This document shows positions 26,242 to 34,421 of a DNA stretch of 64,000 bases, one piece after another. A program made the translations under genes and the position numbers. Source of the stretch: Sporobacter sp963675425 (GTDB lineage: Bacteria; Bacillota; Clostridia; Oscillospirales; Oscillospiraceae); assembly GCA_963675425.1 (NCBI GenBank), contig OY776214.1, forward strand, positions 3,162,001 to 3,226,000. Direction: 5' to 3'. The notes beneath the pieces were generated by a model, which made no database searches, was not told the DNA's origin, and saw nothing but the letters and a program-made list of their open reading frames with translations. How positions within the stretch are numbered: position 1 is the first letter of the stretch; each line of letters opens with the position of its first letter.

Positions 26242-27225
26242 TTAAGCTCCATAATTTGAAACAGCGTAGTCGCTGAATTTAGACAGCCGTGTTTCAAGGT
26301 CGTCGCCGTCGTTATAGAGCTCCGGCATACCGTCCAGCCAGGAAAATCTCTCATAAAACGGTTCGGACGATGAAGGGCCAAAGGAGTAGCCGCCGTCGCC
26401 ACCAGTCGAAAGCGAGCTGCTCACGAGCAGGATACTGTTTTCTAAGAGCGCATTCACTTCGTCGGCAAAAGAGACCATTTCGGGTGCATTAAATTCCTTG
26501 TTGCCGTTTATATCGAACTCAAGTTTGCCGCTGCGAAAAACATTTTCCGTTCCGCCTTCCAGCGTGAACACGGAATATGCATAGTCACAGTAACCCTGAA
26601 ACATACCCGGTTTATAACGAAGCATATAAAATTCATCGTCCAGCTCGCACAGAAACAGCGAATCCCAGCCGGCATGAGCGGCAGCCAGATCCTCACTCCA
26701 TATTTCTTTGCCGCTGTTATCGCATACATGAAGCGTGATATAAAGATCGGTGTCCATATGTGTTTTGTCCAGATAGAAGGATTCATCCGAATCGTCCCGG
26801 TTCACATCGGCTGCGACGATGAAATGATAGTCGTCGGAAACGGCAGACACGCTGTCGGGACTAACGGAGCTGTTTTCATCGGCGGGGAGCTTATTAATAC
26901 GTTCCACTAGCCCGTCAGCGTCATAGTAAAAAATGACCTGCCCGCCGTCCTCCAGCTCATAAACGTCGCCCCATAAACCGGATAGCTGACCGGCTGGGTC
27001 ACCCAGTGCGGCATGAACGTCGTCAATCGGCGTTCCCATATCTATTTTTTCAATATCGTCGATGTTGAGGGACGTGTCTGGAAAAGTGCCGGAAGTCGTG
27101 ACGGCGTCCTTATCCTCCGGGTTCTCCGGCTTATTAGATAGGCTTTCGTTTGTTGCACAGCCTGTTATGAAGACCGTTAGGAGCACGACAGCGACAAGCA
27201 TCAGAATAAACGTGTATCTCCGCAT
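26242..27225 (-). CDS. Hypothetical lipoprotein
   Basis: 327 residues. Signal peptide with lipobox VFITGC (Cys near residue 23), then a Ser/Asn/Glu-rich linker and an extracellular domain of mixed beta structure with many acidic residues. Part of the middle (MGTPIDDVHAALGDP) resembles the repeat of SmpA/BamE-like or copper-amine-type small beta domains, but this is weak. No family recognised with confidence. The IS200 element lies just past its 3' end. Confidence 0.7.
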   Translation of the reverse strand: MRRYTFILMLVAVVLLTVFITGCATNESLSNKPENPEDKDAVTTSGTFPDTSLNIDDIEKIDMGTPIDDVHAALGDPAGQLSGLWGDVYELEDGGQVIFYYDADGLVERINKLPADENSSVSPDSVSAVSDDYHFIVAADVNRDDSDESFYLDKTHMDTDLYITLHVCDNSGKEIWSEDLAAAHAGWDSLFLCELDDEFYMLRYKPGMFQGYCDYAYSVFTLEGGTENVFRSGKLEFDINGNKEFNAPEMVSFADEVNALLENSILLVSSSLSTGGDGGYSFGPSSSEPFYERFSWLDGMPELYNDGDDLETRLSKFSDYAVSNYGA

Positions 27226-27343
27226 ACAATTAACCCCTTTGGTTGGCAGACGTTGTACTTTTCAAGTCTATCAACGATGAAAGAATCTGTCAAATTTAAT
27301 TAACTGATGGTTTACTTGACACATACACGTAAATACAAACAAC

Positions 27344-27372
27344 TTGCGGCTCAAACACGCAAATGGTATATT
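27344..27372 (+). promoter_or_regulatory. Promoter of the leucine-rich-repeat lipoprotein gene
   Basis: TTGCGG (27344-27349), 17 bases, TATATT (27367-27372). The leader to the chosen ATG is about 140 bases. A second possible -35 (TTGACA at 27316) has no matching -10. Confidence 0.5.
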
Positions 27373-27518
27373 AAACTAAAAGGAAGGCCAAAGAAGAGCG
27401 CGCAGCGGGGTAATCGGGGCTCTGCTTGGAATTTCGACACGGGCTGACGCAGATGGGTTTCACAGAAATGCTCGTGCATATTTTAGTAAAAACTATTGCT
27501 AAGGGAAGTCAGATATTA

Positions 27519-28151
27519 ATGCGTACATTTTGTAAAAGGGCTTTTAACTGCATGCTCCCGGCCCTAATATTTTTTTTTCTCAGTGCGTGCCAGTCACCAG
27601 TAAGTAACTCGTTGGATGAAATATCAAACCCTACGCCGCAAGATATACCGTCGTCCACAACAACAAGCGACACCACGGCAGACAGTGATGAATCCAAAGC
27701 TGTGCCGTCCGACGATTATCAGGTCTCTGATAACAGTGACGATACCGTAACCATCACAAAATACACAGGTGAAGGCGGGGATGTCGTAATACCATCTGAA
27801 ATAGACGGAAAAAAAGTGACGGCAATCGGAAATATATTCGAAGATACAGGGGCGTTTCAGAACTGCGTCACGGTAACTTCCGTCATCATTCCGGACGGCG
27901 TAACCGAAATACAAGACAATGCGTTTTATAGCTGCTCCAGCCTCATAACTGTTACGATCCCCGCCAGTGTTACGCTCCTCCGGAACTGTGCATTTGCGGA
28001 TTGTACCAATTTGAAATCTGTTTACTTTGAAGGTAACGCACCGCAAATTGCAAATTATGTATTTGATGCGCCTTCTTTAACTTTATATTACCACGAGGGC
28101 ACGTCTGGATGGACGGACCCTTACTATAGTTGCCCAACGGAAATATACTAA
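27519..28151 (+). CDS. Lipoprotein with BspA-like leucine-rich repeats
   Basis: 210 residues from the ATG at 27519; an upstream in-frame ATG (27426) would put 31 residues before the signal peptide and lacks an RBS. Signal with lipobox FLSAC, then a Ser/Thr-rich linker. From about residue 110 there are LRR_5-type repeats (VTSVIIPDGVTEIQDNAFYSC, SLITVTIPASVTLLRNCAFADC), as in BspA surface proteins. It likely acts at the cell surface in adhesion or binding. Confidence 0.78.
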   Translation: MRTFCKRAFNCMLPALIFFFLSACQSPVSNSLDEISNPTPQDIPSSTTTSDTTADSDESKAVPSDDYQVSDNSDDTVTITKYTGEGGDVVIPSEIDGKKVTAIGNIFEDTGAFQNCVTVTSVIIPDGVTEIQDNAFYSCSSLITVTIPASVTLLRNCAFADCTNLKSVYFEGNAPQIANYVFDAPSLTLYYHEGTSGWTDPYYSCPTEIY

Positions 28152-28217
28152 TGGTTTATGAGTATCAAGCAGGCTGAATGTTCATAGGAAAACACGAACC
28201 CCGAGGCGCGTGTTAAT

Positions 28218-28258
28218 GAAAAGCAAAAGCGGCGCAGTCAGCGCCGCTTTTGCTTTTC
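28218..28258. terminator. Bidirectional terminator between LRR lipoprotein and UroD-like genes
   Basis: Perfect 18-bp inverted repeat (arms 28218-28235 and 28241-28258), 5-nt loop, with T/A-rich outer parts on both strands. It serves both convergent genes. Confidence 0.9.
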
Positions 28259-28268
28259 AAGGAGGAAT

Positions 28269-29297
28269 CTATGAAATCGCATTATAAAGTGATTTCCGAT
28301 AATAAAAGGCTTCCGTCGTCTTCATGAACATATGGACGTTGTCCAAATCGACGTCGGGCGACAGGTCGCAGCCGGATGAGATCACAAAGTTGTTGTATTT
28401 ACCGCACGCATTTAAAAGCTTTAGCGTTTCAAGACGGACATGCTCCGTGGACTTGCCGTTAAATACATTGGCCGGGCTGATATTACCCATGACGAGATAG
28501 TTCCGCGGAACCCTTTCAAGCATCGCTAGCATATCAACGCTGTTGCCGAAGTGGAAGCCGTAACAGCCCGTGTCCACGATTGAATCGAGCAGGTGAGGAA
28601 CGGCGTTGCCGCAGTTATGATATATGAAAATAAAATTCTTGTCCTGAAGAGTATGGACAATTTCGCGGACATAGTCGCTGGAGAACTCGTCCACCAACTG
28701 AGGAGATAAAAGACCCGCCAGCGGTTCCGACATGATGATGCCGTCCGCGCCGATTTTTTGAAGAGCCGCCGCGTAATCCATGATAAACGCCGTCGCCTTT
28801 TTCAGAACCGTATGAACCAGTTCCGGTTCTTCATAGCACTGCAGCAGGATGTCGTTGACGTTCATCAGGCGCCCGGCCAGCGAGAATGGACCGATACACT
28901 GGGCGATAACAGGACGGTCTGTTATGAGCATCTGTGCTTTGCGGATCGATTCGACGACCTCGCCGGTGCGTCCGTCGCCGATTTTTGGGATTTGGAGAGC
29001 CTCAGCGTCTTCCTCGGTGGCCACGAGCTTACCAATGATTGTTGGGACCTCGTCGGCCTTATAAACCGTATGTGCGCCAAACGCTTCGGCTTCAACGGAC
29101 AGATCCATGTACGCCAGCGCGGCTGGCATGTCGAAATGATCGGCAATCAGCCGCATGCCGACAGATTGATGGTTACTGTCGGCAACGAGCTCCCTGACAG
29201 TGAGATACAGGTACTGCACGGCGGGGAACGTCAGAATGGGAAGCGCTTTTTTGCGCTCCGTATAGATGATCTGTTCGGTCCAGTTATACATATTCAT
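28269..29297 (-). CDS. UroD/MtaA-like methyltransferase with full zinc site
   Basis: 342 residues from the ATG at 29297 (GGGAGG 6 bases upstream; longer in-frame starts have no RBS). TIM-barrel of the uroporphyrinogen decarboxylase family. YHNCGN holds His227 and Cys229, and SSGCDLSP a later Cys: the His-X-Cys...Cys zinc set of MtaA/MtbA methylcobamide:coenzyme M methyltransferases. It probably moves a methyl group from a methylated corrinoid protein to a thiol or folate, rather than making heme. No corrinoid protein gene is nearby. A good sigma-A promoter is upstream. Confidence 0.82.
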   Translation of the reverse strand: MNMYNWTEQIIYTERKKALPILTFPAVQYLYLTVRELVADSNHQSVGMRLIADHFDMPAALAYMDLSVEAEAFGAHTVYKADEVPTIIGKLVATEEDAEALQIPKIGDGRTGEVVESIRKAQMLITDRPVIAQCIGPFSLAGRLMNVNDILLQCYEEPELVHTVLKKATAFIMDYAAALQKIGADGIIMSEPLAGLLSPQLVDEFSSDYVREIVHTLQDKNFIFIYHNCGNAVPHLLDSIVDTGCYGFHFGNSVDMLAMLERVPRNYLVMGNISPANVFNGKSTEHVRLETLKLLNACGKYNNFVISSGCDLSPDVDLDNVHMFMKTTEAFYYRKSLYNAIS

Positions 29298-29355
29298 ACG
29301 TATACCTCCCAAGGATAAATCGATAAAAAAGTATCGATACACTAGAACTGATACC

Positions 29356-29384
29356 ATTATCCGACATTGTTGTTTCTGTGTAAA
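29356..29384 (-). promoter_or_regulatory. Promoter of the MtaA-like gene
   Basis: Minus strand: TTTACA (29379-29384), 17 bases, GATAAT (29356-29361). Between promoter and start lies GTATCGATAC (29331-29340) and a further GATAC copy, a possible operator. Confidence 0.65.
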
Positions 29385-29473
29385 TAGCTTTAGGAGATTA
29401 TAGTTATAAAATACAAATAAATAGGTAAATATCAATAAAACAATACCCAATATATATTACATTATGTATAAGA

Positions 29474-29499
29474 AAAGGGCTTGTTTTAGCAAGCCCTTT
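29474..29499 (-). terminator. Terminator of the second UroD-like gene
   Basis: Perfect 10-bp stem AAAGGGCTTG/CAAGCCCTTT with 6-nt loop. On the minus strand it is followed by TTTTCTTAT, 45 bases past the gene stop at 29544. Confidence 0.82.
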
Positions 29500-29543
29500 A
29501 AACGCATGGCAAAACTAAAAATGCAAAACTGTAGTCGATTTAA

Positions 29544-30677
29544 TCAGGTGTTCGGAATTAATACGCTGCTTCGCTCATTATCATAGAATTCACGGCTGTA
29601 AGCATAAATTTCCGCGACCATATTCCATGCTTTTTCAGGGTCGAATTCAAAAATGTTTATGTAAGCTCCTCCGCCCCGGCCGTAGAGGTCAACCGTTTTG
29701 CGCAGCTTTTCGTCAAGGTCTTCCTTGGCGTAGGGATGGCCGAACATGAAATCTTCGATAAAAACATTAAAGCCGATCTTGTCGCCATACTTCTTTTTCA
29801 AAGCCGGCAGGTCGTTGGCGCGGCGCTGGAGCTGCAGAAAATCCATGTTCAGCTCGATCATATAGGGGATAAAACGCTTCACATTGCCGCAGCAGTGGAA
29901 TTCAAACAGGACGTTTTTAGATTTAATATGGTCGAGGATCCGCTTTGTGGGTTCGAAAATGATCTCCTCCATCATTTTCTCGCTGAAAAAAGTATCGCGT
30001 TCCGTGCCCCAGTCATCATGATACGTCACCATATCGACGGGATACAGGCTGCAGACGAGGTCGAAATACTGGATGGTGAAATCAGCGAAGCGATTGAGAA
30101 AATCGCGGACGGCCTCCGGCTCGACGGCGAGCGCCAGCATTCCCTCCGTATAACCGCCAACGATGGATATCAGCCGTTCCGTCGCGCCCTGTCCAATGTT
30201 GATGTGCATGAGCTTTGTGGGGTCGTACATGTTTTTCATGAATGTTTCGGCAGCCGTCGTGAAATCCCATTCGCAAAGGTCGGGGAAGATGACGTCCCGC
30301 TCCCATTTCGTGATATCCTTGCACAGGCATGTGCCGGGCGTCAGCATTGGCCCGCCGGCGGAGACGACCCATGTCCAGTTGGTGTTAAACCAGTCGTTAA
30401 AGGCGTAGCTTTCCGTGACGATACGAGATATGTCCGCGCTGGACTGCATCCCGCGCACATTGCCGGTAACGAGGTCCTGCGCCATGAGCATCTGGTCGTC
30501 AGTCAGAGAAATCGGTATCCAGTACGGTGTTTTGTGGGTGGCCGCCAGTAGGAAGTTTTCCTTGGGCGTAACGGGATAATCAAATTTGGGAAAAGTCAGT
30601 TCCGGTCCGGGACGAAGGGATTTTCTGCGCATGGTTTCAACGCCGGGAGCCCCATACGACGGTCGTTCGTATTTCAT
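29544..30677 (-). CDS. UroD-like methyltransferase, incomplete zinc site
   Basis: 377 residues. UroD-family TIM barrel with FEFHCCGNVKRF, the first His-X-Cys, but no later Cys in the expected SSGC place. It begins with an unusual 25-residue basic extension before the common FDYPVTPKENFL start. Related to corrinoid methyltransferase helpers of O-demethylation systems; exact reaction unknown. It has its own promoter and terminator, so it is not in an operon with the MtaA-like gene downstream. Confidence 0.8.
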   Translation of the reverse strand: MKYERPSYGAPGVETMRRKSLRPGPELTFPKFDYPVTPKENFLLAATHKTPYWIPISLTDDQMLMAQDLVTGNVRGMQSSADISRIVTESYAFNDWFNTNWTWVVSAGGPMLTPGTCLCKDITKWERDVIFPDLCEWDFTTAAETFMKNMYDPTKLMHINIGQGATERLISIVGGYTEGMLALAVEPEAVRDFLNRFADFTIQYFDLVCSLYPVDMVTYHDDWGTERDTFFSEKMMEEIIFEPTKRILDHIKSKNVLFEFHCCGNVKRFIPYMIELNMDFLQLQRRANDLPALKKKYGDKIGFNVFIEDFMFGHPYAKEDLDEKLRKTVDLYGRGGGAYINIFEFDPEKAWNMVAEIYAYSREFYDNERSSVLIPNT

Positions 30678-30717
30678 GCTGCGTGTCTCCTTTCGATGTG
30701 CTGTTTTCTTTTCCTAA

Positions 30718-30745
30718 ATTCTAGCATGGCTGGAGTCAGTGTCAA
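30718..30745 (-). promoter_or_regulatory. Promoter of the second UroD-like gene
   Basis: Minus strand: TTGACA (30740-30745), 16 bases, TAGAAT (30718-30723). RBS AAAGGAG lies just before the ATG at 30677. Confidence 0.8.
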
Positions 30746-30835
30746 TATTTGCCGGGGACCTAATTGGCTTGTGAAGGATTTTAATACTGGCCGGACGATA
30801 AAATGGCTTAAAACCTATGCTCCCGGCATAAGAAA

Positions 30836-30865
30836 GCGGCATTCCGACCTTTGCCGGAATGCCGC
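30836..30865 (-). terminator. Terminator of spoIIID
   Basis: Perfect 11-bp stem GCGGCATTCCG/CGGAATGCCGC, 8-nt loop; minus strand continues TTTCTTAT. It begins 12 bases after the spoIIID stop. Confidence 0.8.
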
Positions 30866-30876
30866 CTTTATCTGGT

Positions 30877-31125
30877 TTAGACGCCTTTATACTTCATTCT
30901 TGTTGCCAATCCGCCTCGTATATGCCGTTCGGCCTTGTTGAATTCCAGAACCTCCTTGACCTGCAGGTACAAGGGCCTGTTAATGTGTTCAAGCCGTTCT
31001 GATAAATCTTTATGTACGGTAGATTTGCTGATGCCGAATTTCTTTGCTGCCGATCGCACCGTCGCCTTGCTCTCTATGATGTATGCCGCCAAATCACAGG
31101 CGCGTTCCTCGATGTTGGATTTCAA
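30877..31125 (-). CDS. spoIIID: Stage III sporulation transcriptional regulator SpoIIID
   Basis: 82 residues from a TTG at 31125, placed 8 bases after GGGAG; ATG at 31131 lies only 2 bases after that RBS. The helix-turn-helix AAKKFGISKSTVHKDLSERL and the basic C-terminal RHIRGGLATRMKYK are characteristic of SpoIIID, the mother-cell regulator acting with sigma-E. It shows that this organism can sporulate or descends from a spore former. Upstream is a sigma-E-like promoter. Confidence 0.94.
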   Translation of the reverse strand: MKSNIEERACDLAAYIIESKATVRSAAKKFGISKSTVHKDLSERLEHINRPLYLQVKEVLEFNKAERHIRGGLATRMKYKGV

Positions 31126-31155
31126 AAACATCACTCCCGGCAATAGTCATGCTAG

Positions 31156-31184
31156 ACTATATGCGGAAAATTCCTAATATATGA
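31156..31184 (-). promoter_or_regulatory. Sigma-E-like promoter of spoIIID
   Basis: Minus strand: TCATATA (31178-31184), 14-base spacer, CATATAGT (31156-31163). This matches the mother-cell sigma-E consensus (KMATATT / CATACAAT) at 6 of 7 and 6 of 8 positions. In Bacillus spoIIID is sigma-E-dependent. Confidence 0.65.
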
Positions 31185-31283
31185 GAGTGAGTTGGCGGCG
31201 ATTGTAATGGTTCTTACCACATCAACATCGCGAAGGTTATATTTACTAAACACGCCGACCGTTTATTTACTGGAATAGGGGAT

Positions 31284-31883
31284 TTAATCCGTAAGTGAAC
31301 TTATTTGCCGATAACTCGTTATAGCGTTTTTAAAATCCATGAAGATTCGGTTAAACTGTATCGCCGCCATGTCCCGGCTTCCCCAGAGTGAGTAATAGGA
31401 TAAAAGCGTCATGATTTCATAAATATAGTCCTTGATGATTTCATACGGGCAGTCAAACCGCTCGGCAAGTTCCATGCCCAGTCTATCATAGAAGGCATTG
31501 ACCTTTTTAAACTGTGCTTCCCTGTGCTCCTCGTAGGTGGGACTCGATACGGCCTGATGCAGAAATCTCATCTTCGGAGCATAGTCAAGCCCGATTTTCG
31601 TCAGTCTGGGGAATATATCAAAGGACGACTTGTCAAATTCCTTCAGCGCGTCGAAAAGTGCGCTTTCCAGCTGCCTGTAACCATAATTAACACATTCAAT
31701 CAAGATCTGATTCTTGGATTCGAAATAATAATAAAGCGTATTTGCATTGACACTTGCCGCTACACAGAAATCGCGAGTGGTCGTGTTTTCGATTCCATTT
31801 TTCACGAAACATTCATAGCATTTTTCAATTATATGATTTTTTTTGCTATTCTTTTCGGCTTTTTTCAAAACGCTTTGCCTCAT
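31284..31883 (-). CDS. TetR/AcrR family regulator, divergent from the cupin operon
   Basis: 199 residues. N-terminal TetR helix-turn-helix (TTRDFCVAASVNANTLYYYFESKNQIL). The C-terminal half has a long acidic/aromatic helix bundle for an unknown ligand. Basic N-terminal extension MRQSVLKKAEKNSKKN. Transcribed away from the cupin-importer cluster with a 344-bp shared gap, so it is the best candidate regulator of that cluster. RBS is weak. Confidence 0.85.
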   Translation of the reverse strand: MRQSVLKKAEKNSKKNHIIEKCYECFVKNGIENTTTRDFCVAASVNANTLYYYFESKNQILIECVNYGYRQLESALFDALKEFDKSSFDIFPRLTKIGLDYAPKMRFLHQAVSSPTYEEHREAQFKKVNAFYDRLGMELAERFDCPYEIIKDYIYEIMTLLSYYSLWGSRDMAAIQFNRIFMDFKNAITSYRQISSLTD

Positions 31884-32107
31884 CTACGTATTTTTTATTA
31901 CCTTACATATTAATCAACCGCTTAAATGTCTCTTCATTTTCTCATACTCATTTTCCAATTTCAATAGCTTTTTTATTTTTTATATAAGTTGCTACATTAA
32001 TCGACATATACTACAAAAACTTCCCATGGTATCTGGCTTTTTTAAATATGGTTTTAAGTTAACTGCCGGCAATATAGCTAAATTAGTGCGATGTTATGTT
32101 TTTGTTA
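31884..32107. other. AT-rich regulatory gap between TetR and the cupin operon
   Basis: Very AT-rich (many T runs). No gene seen. The plus-strand promoter of the cupin genes begins at 32108; the TetR promoter must lie in here but I cannot assign it. Confidence 0.5.
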
Positions 32108-32135
32108 TTGACATTTATGCTTAAGGAAATATAAT
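32108..32135 (+). promoter_or_regulatory. Strong sigma-A promoter of the cupin-importer operon
   Basis: Consensus TTGACA (32108-32113), 16-base spacer, consensus TATAAT (32130-32135). Start of transcription near 32142, leader about 86 bases. Confidence 0.88.
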
Positions 32136-32143
32136 AGTATTGT

Positions 32144-32154
32144 TGTCAGTGACA
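32144..32154. promoter_or_regulatory. Palindrome at the cupin operon start site
   Basis: TGTCA-G-TGACA, a perfect 5-bp dyad located just past the predicted start point. A repressor bound here would block this otherwise strong promoter; the divergent TetR protein is the first candidate. Confidence 0.5.
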
Positions 32155-32227
32155 TCCATTTTTTTTGCAAATTATTAAACGAGCGATTAATAAATAAAAT
32201 TCAATTTTGTGAGGAGAGAACCTGAAT

Positions 32228-32785
32228 ATGGGTAAGAAATATGAAAAACTGGTGTTTGAATTTCCGGCCGAATATAACGAGCTTGTTTCTCTGGGAGATG
32301 ATCCTGGTTACATTCTGTCTCCTCAGGCGTACTTCAGAGGCGCTTCTCAGATTCCCGGGGCAAAATTCAATGTCGGTTTTCAGTTTTTTGTCAAGCCTTT
32401 TGTCCTTGACAGGATCCCACATTACCACAATGTGGATGAATATCTTGTATTTTTGGGCGGCACATACCCGGACCTTTTTGATTTTGACGCCGATATCGAA
32501 CTGACATTCGGCAAGGTCGGTGTTGACGCGGAGATCATCCATATCAACAAACCGACGATCATACGCATTCCTGCAGGCGTTGATCATTGCCCTATCGATT
32601 TCAAACGGATCGACAAGCCGGTTTTCTTTCAGGCGGCGCTGATGCAGGACATGTTCAGCAGCACTTATGAAACTGAGGACGGCGGTCGAAAAGAGCTGTG
32701 GTATAACGGACCGATTCAGTGCAAGCTCGAGCCCGAAAAAAAATGTGATTGCTGCCGCAACTGTATTGAAAAAGATTGGAGATGA
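32228..32785 (+). CDS. Cupin protein with C-terminal four-cysteine motif (copy 1)
   Basis: 185 residues. Single cupin domain: metal ligands His65, His67, Glu71 (PHYHNVDEYLVF) and His120 (GVDHCP) in the classic cupin pattern. The tail has Cys165-x7-Cys173-x2-Cys176-x2-Cys179, likely a zinc or iron-sulfur site. FRGASQIPGAKFN is shared with the next gene. No close named family recognised. It is the first gene after a strong promoter; copy 2 follows 51 bases later. Cytoplasmic, no signal peptide. Function unknown. Confidence 0.85.
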   Translation: MGKKYEKLVFEFPAEYNELVSLGDDPGYILSPQAYFRGASQIPGAKFNVGFQFFVKPFVLDRIPHYHNVDEYLVFLGGTYPDLFDFDADIELTFGKVGVDAEIIHINKPTIIRIPAGVDHCPIDFKRIDKPVFFQAALMQDMFSSTYETEDGGRKELWYNGPIQCKLEPEKKCDCCRNCIEKDWR

Positions 32786-32836
32786 TGTTTTAAGCGCTCG
32801 CTACAGAAATATATTTTTATCTGAAAGGATTACAAC

Positions 32837-33385
32837 ATGTACGAAAAATTAGTACTCCCTTTTCCCAAAGAAAACAACGAGATCGTTGCCAAAGGTGATG
32901 ATCCCGGTTATGTGATCAAGCCCCAGGCGTATTTCAGAGGCGCTTCGCAGATACCGGGTGCCAAATTCAATATCGGGTTTCAGGTCTTTGTCAAACCCTT
33001 TTTCCTCGATCGGATGCCCCATCGCCACAGCGAGGATGAGTATCTTATTTTTTTAGGCGGCGCCTTTCCGAATGTTTTTGATTTTGACGCCGATATCGAA
33101 TTTACCCTTGGCCAAATCGGTGTCGATGCCGAGGTATTTCATATCAACAAGCCGACAATCATTCGTATCCCCGCTAATGTGTATCATTGTCCGCTGAACT
33201 TTAAACGGATAGACAAGCCGGTATTCTTCCAGGCCGCCTGCATGATGCCGATGTTCGGCGGTATCTATGACACGCCCGACGGGCCGAAGGAAATGTTTTA
33301 TAACGGTCCTGTCCCGTGCAAGTACAACACGAAGAAAAAGTGTGATTCCTGCGGCAAATGCCTTGAAGAGGATTGGAAAAGATAA
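32837..33385 (+). CDS. Cupin protein with C-terminal four-cysteine motif (copy 2)
   Basis: 182 residues, clearly a duplicate of the preceding gene (shared YFRGASQIPGAKFN, FDFDADIE, INKPTIIRIPA). Cupin ligands in MPHRHSEDEYLIF and VYHCP. Tail Cys161-x7-Cys169-x2-Cys172-x2-Cys175 with the same spacing as copy 1. AAAGGA lies 8 bases before the ATG. The first permease of the importer starts 46 bases after its stop. The two may form a heteromer. Confidence 0.86.
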   Translation: MYEKLVLPFPKENNEIVAKGDDPGYVIKPQAYFRGASQIPGAKFNIGFQVFVKPFFLDRMPHRHSEDEYLIFLGGAFPNVFDFDADIEFTLGQIGVDAEVFHINKPTIIRIPANVYHCPLNFKRIDKPVFFQAACMMPMFGGIYDTPDGPKEMFYNGPVPCKYNTKKKCDSCGKCLEEDWKR

Positions 33386-33431
33386 AACGGAATATTCGTT
33401 ACTTTGATATCTGAACAGAGGTAGGTACATA

Positions 33432-34421
33432 ATGGCTAGATATATTGCAAAGCGGCTTTTGATGTTGATACCTGTTCTATTGGGCATCTCATTGGTCGTT
33501 CTGATTTTGATCGACATCACACCCGGAGACCCGGCCAGAATGATGCTCGGCGCACAAGCGACGCAGGAACAGGTGGACGAGCTCCGTGATGAGTTGGGAC
33601 TGAACGACTCTCTTCCGGTACGGTACGTGCGGTTCCTCGGCGGTGTGGTGCAGGGAGATTTCGGCACATCTTTAATGTCAAAACGGCCCGTCGTTGACGA
33701 GATGATGCAGCGCTTTCCGTATACGCTCACACTCGTCGCACTCGGAACCGTATTTTCAGTACTCCTCGGCATCCCGATTGGTGTTTACGCGGCGACCCAT
33801 CAGCATTCGTGGAAAGACAATACCGCTATTTTTATCTCTCTGATCGCCGTATCGATGCCGAGCTTCTGGTTTGCGTTATTACTCATACGACTATTCAGCG
33901 TCCAGCTAGGATGGCTGCCGATTTCCGGAGTTGACTCCTGGACGGGCTGGGTATTGCCAAGCGTCGCAATGGCGCTCGGCCTCGCAGCCATCATAGCCAG
34001 ACAAATGCGATCCGACCTGCTTGAAGTTTTGCGGCAGGATTATATTACGACCGCGAGAGCAAAGGGGCTTGCGGAGCACAAGGTGATTTACCGCCACGCG
34101 CTAAAAAACGCGATGATCCCGGTCATCATGGTCATCGGCGGCATTTTCGGCGCCTCGCTCGGCGGTTCGCTCATCACCGAGGTCATTTTCTCGATTCCCG
34201 GCCTCGGGCAGTATATCATGACAGGTCTCAACAACCGGGATTATCCCGTTATCCAGGGCGGCATCCTGATCATATCCGCGATGTTCGCTGTTATCATCTT
34301 ACTGGTAGACATCATATTCGCGCTGGTTGATCCAAGGATCCGTTCACAATACGCCAGCAAAGGAAAAAGAAAGGGGTCGACGCATCATGCAAAAGAAGCG
34401 CAAGAAGTCGCAGCTGTTTGA
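33432..34421 (+). CDS. ABC importer permease, peptide/nickel (DppB/OppB) type
   Basis: 329 residues, six membrane segments, first segment at the very N-terminus (MLIPVLLGISLVVLILIDI). The EAA loop TTARAKGLAEHKVIYRHALKNAM contacts the ATPases. DppB-type permeases transport peptides, nickel chelates, opines or oligosaccharides. It overlaps the second permease by 35 bases. Confidence 0.92.
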   Translation: MARYIAKRLLMLIPVLLGISLVVLILIDITPGDPARMMLGAQATQEQVDELRDELGLNDSLPVRYVRFLGGVVQGDFGTSLMSKRPVVDEMMQRFPYTLTLVALGTVFSVLLGIPIGVYAATHQHSWKDNTAIFISLIAVSMPSFWFALLLIRLFSVQLGWLPISGVDSWTGWVLPSVAMALGLAAIIARQMRSDLLEVLRQDYITTARAKGLAEHKVIYRHALKNAMIPVIMVIGGIFGASLGGSLITEVIFSIPGLGQYIMTGLNNRDYPVIQGGILIISAMFAVIILLVDIIFALVDPRIRSQYASKGKRKGSTHHAKEAQEVAAV

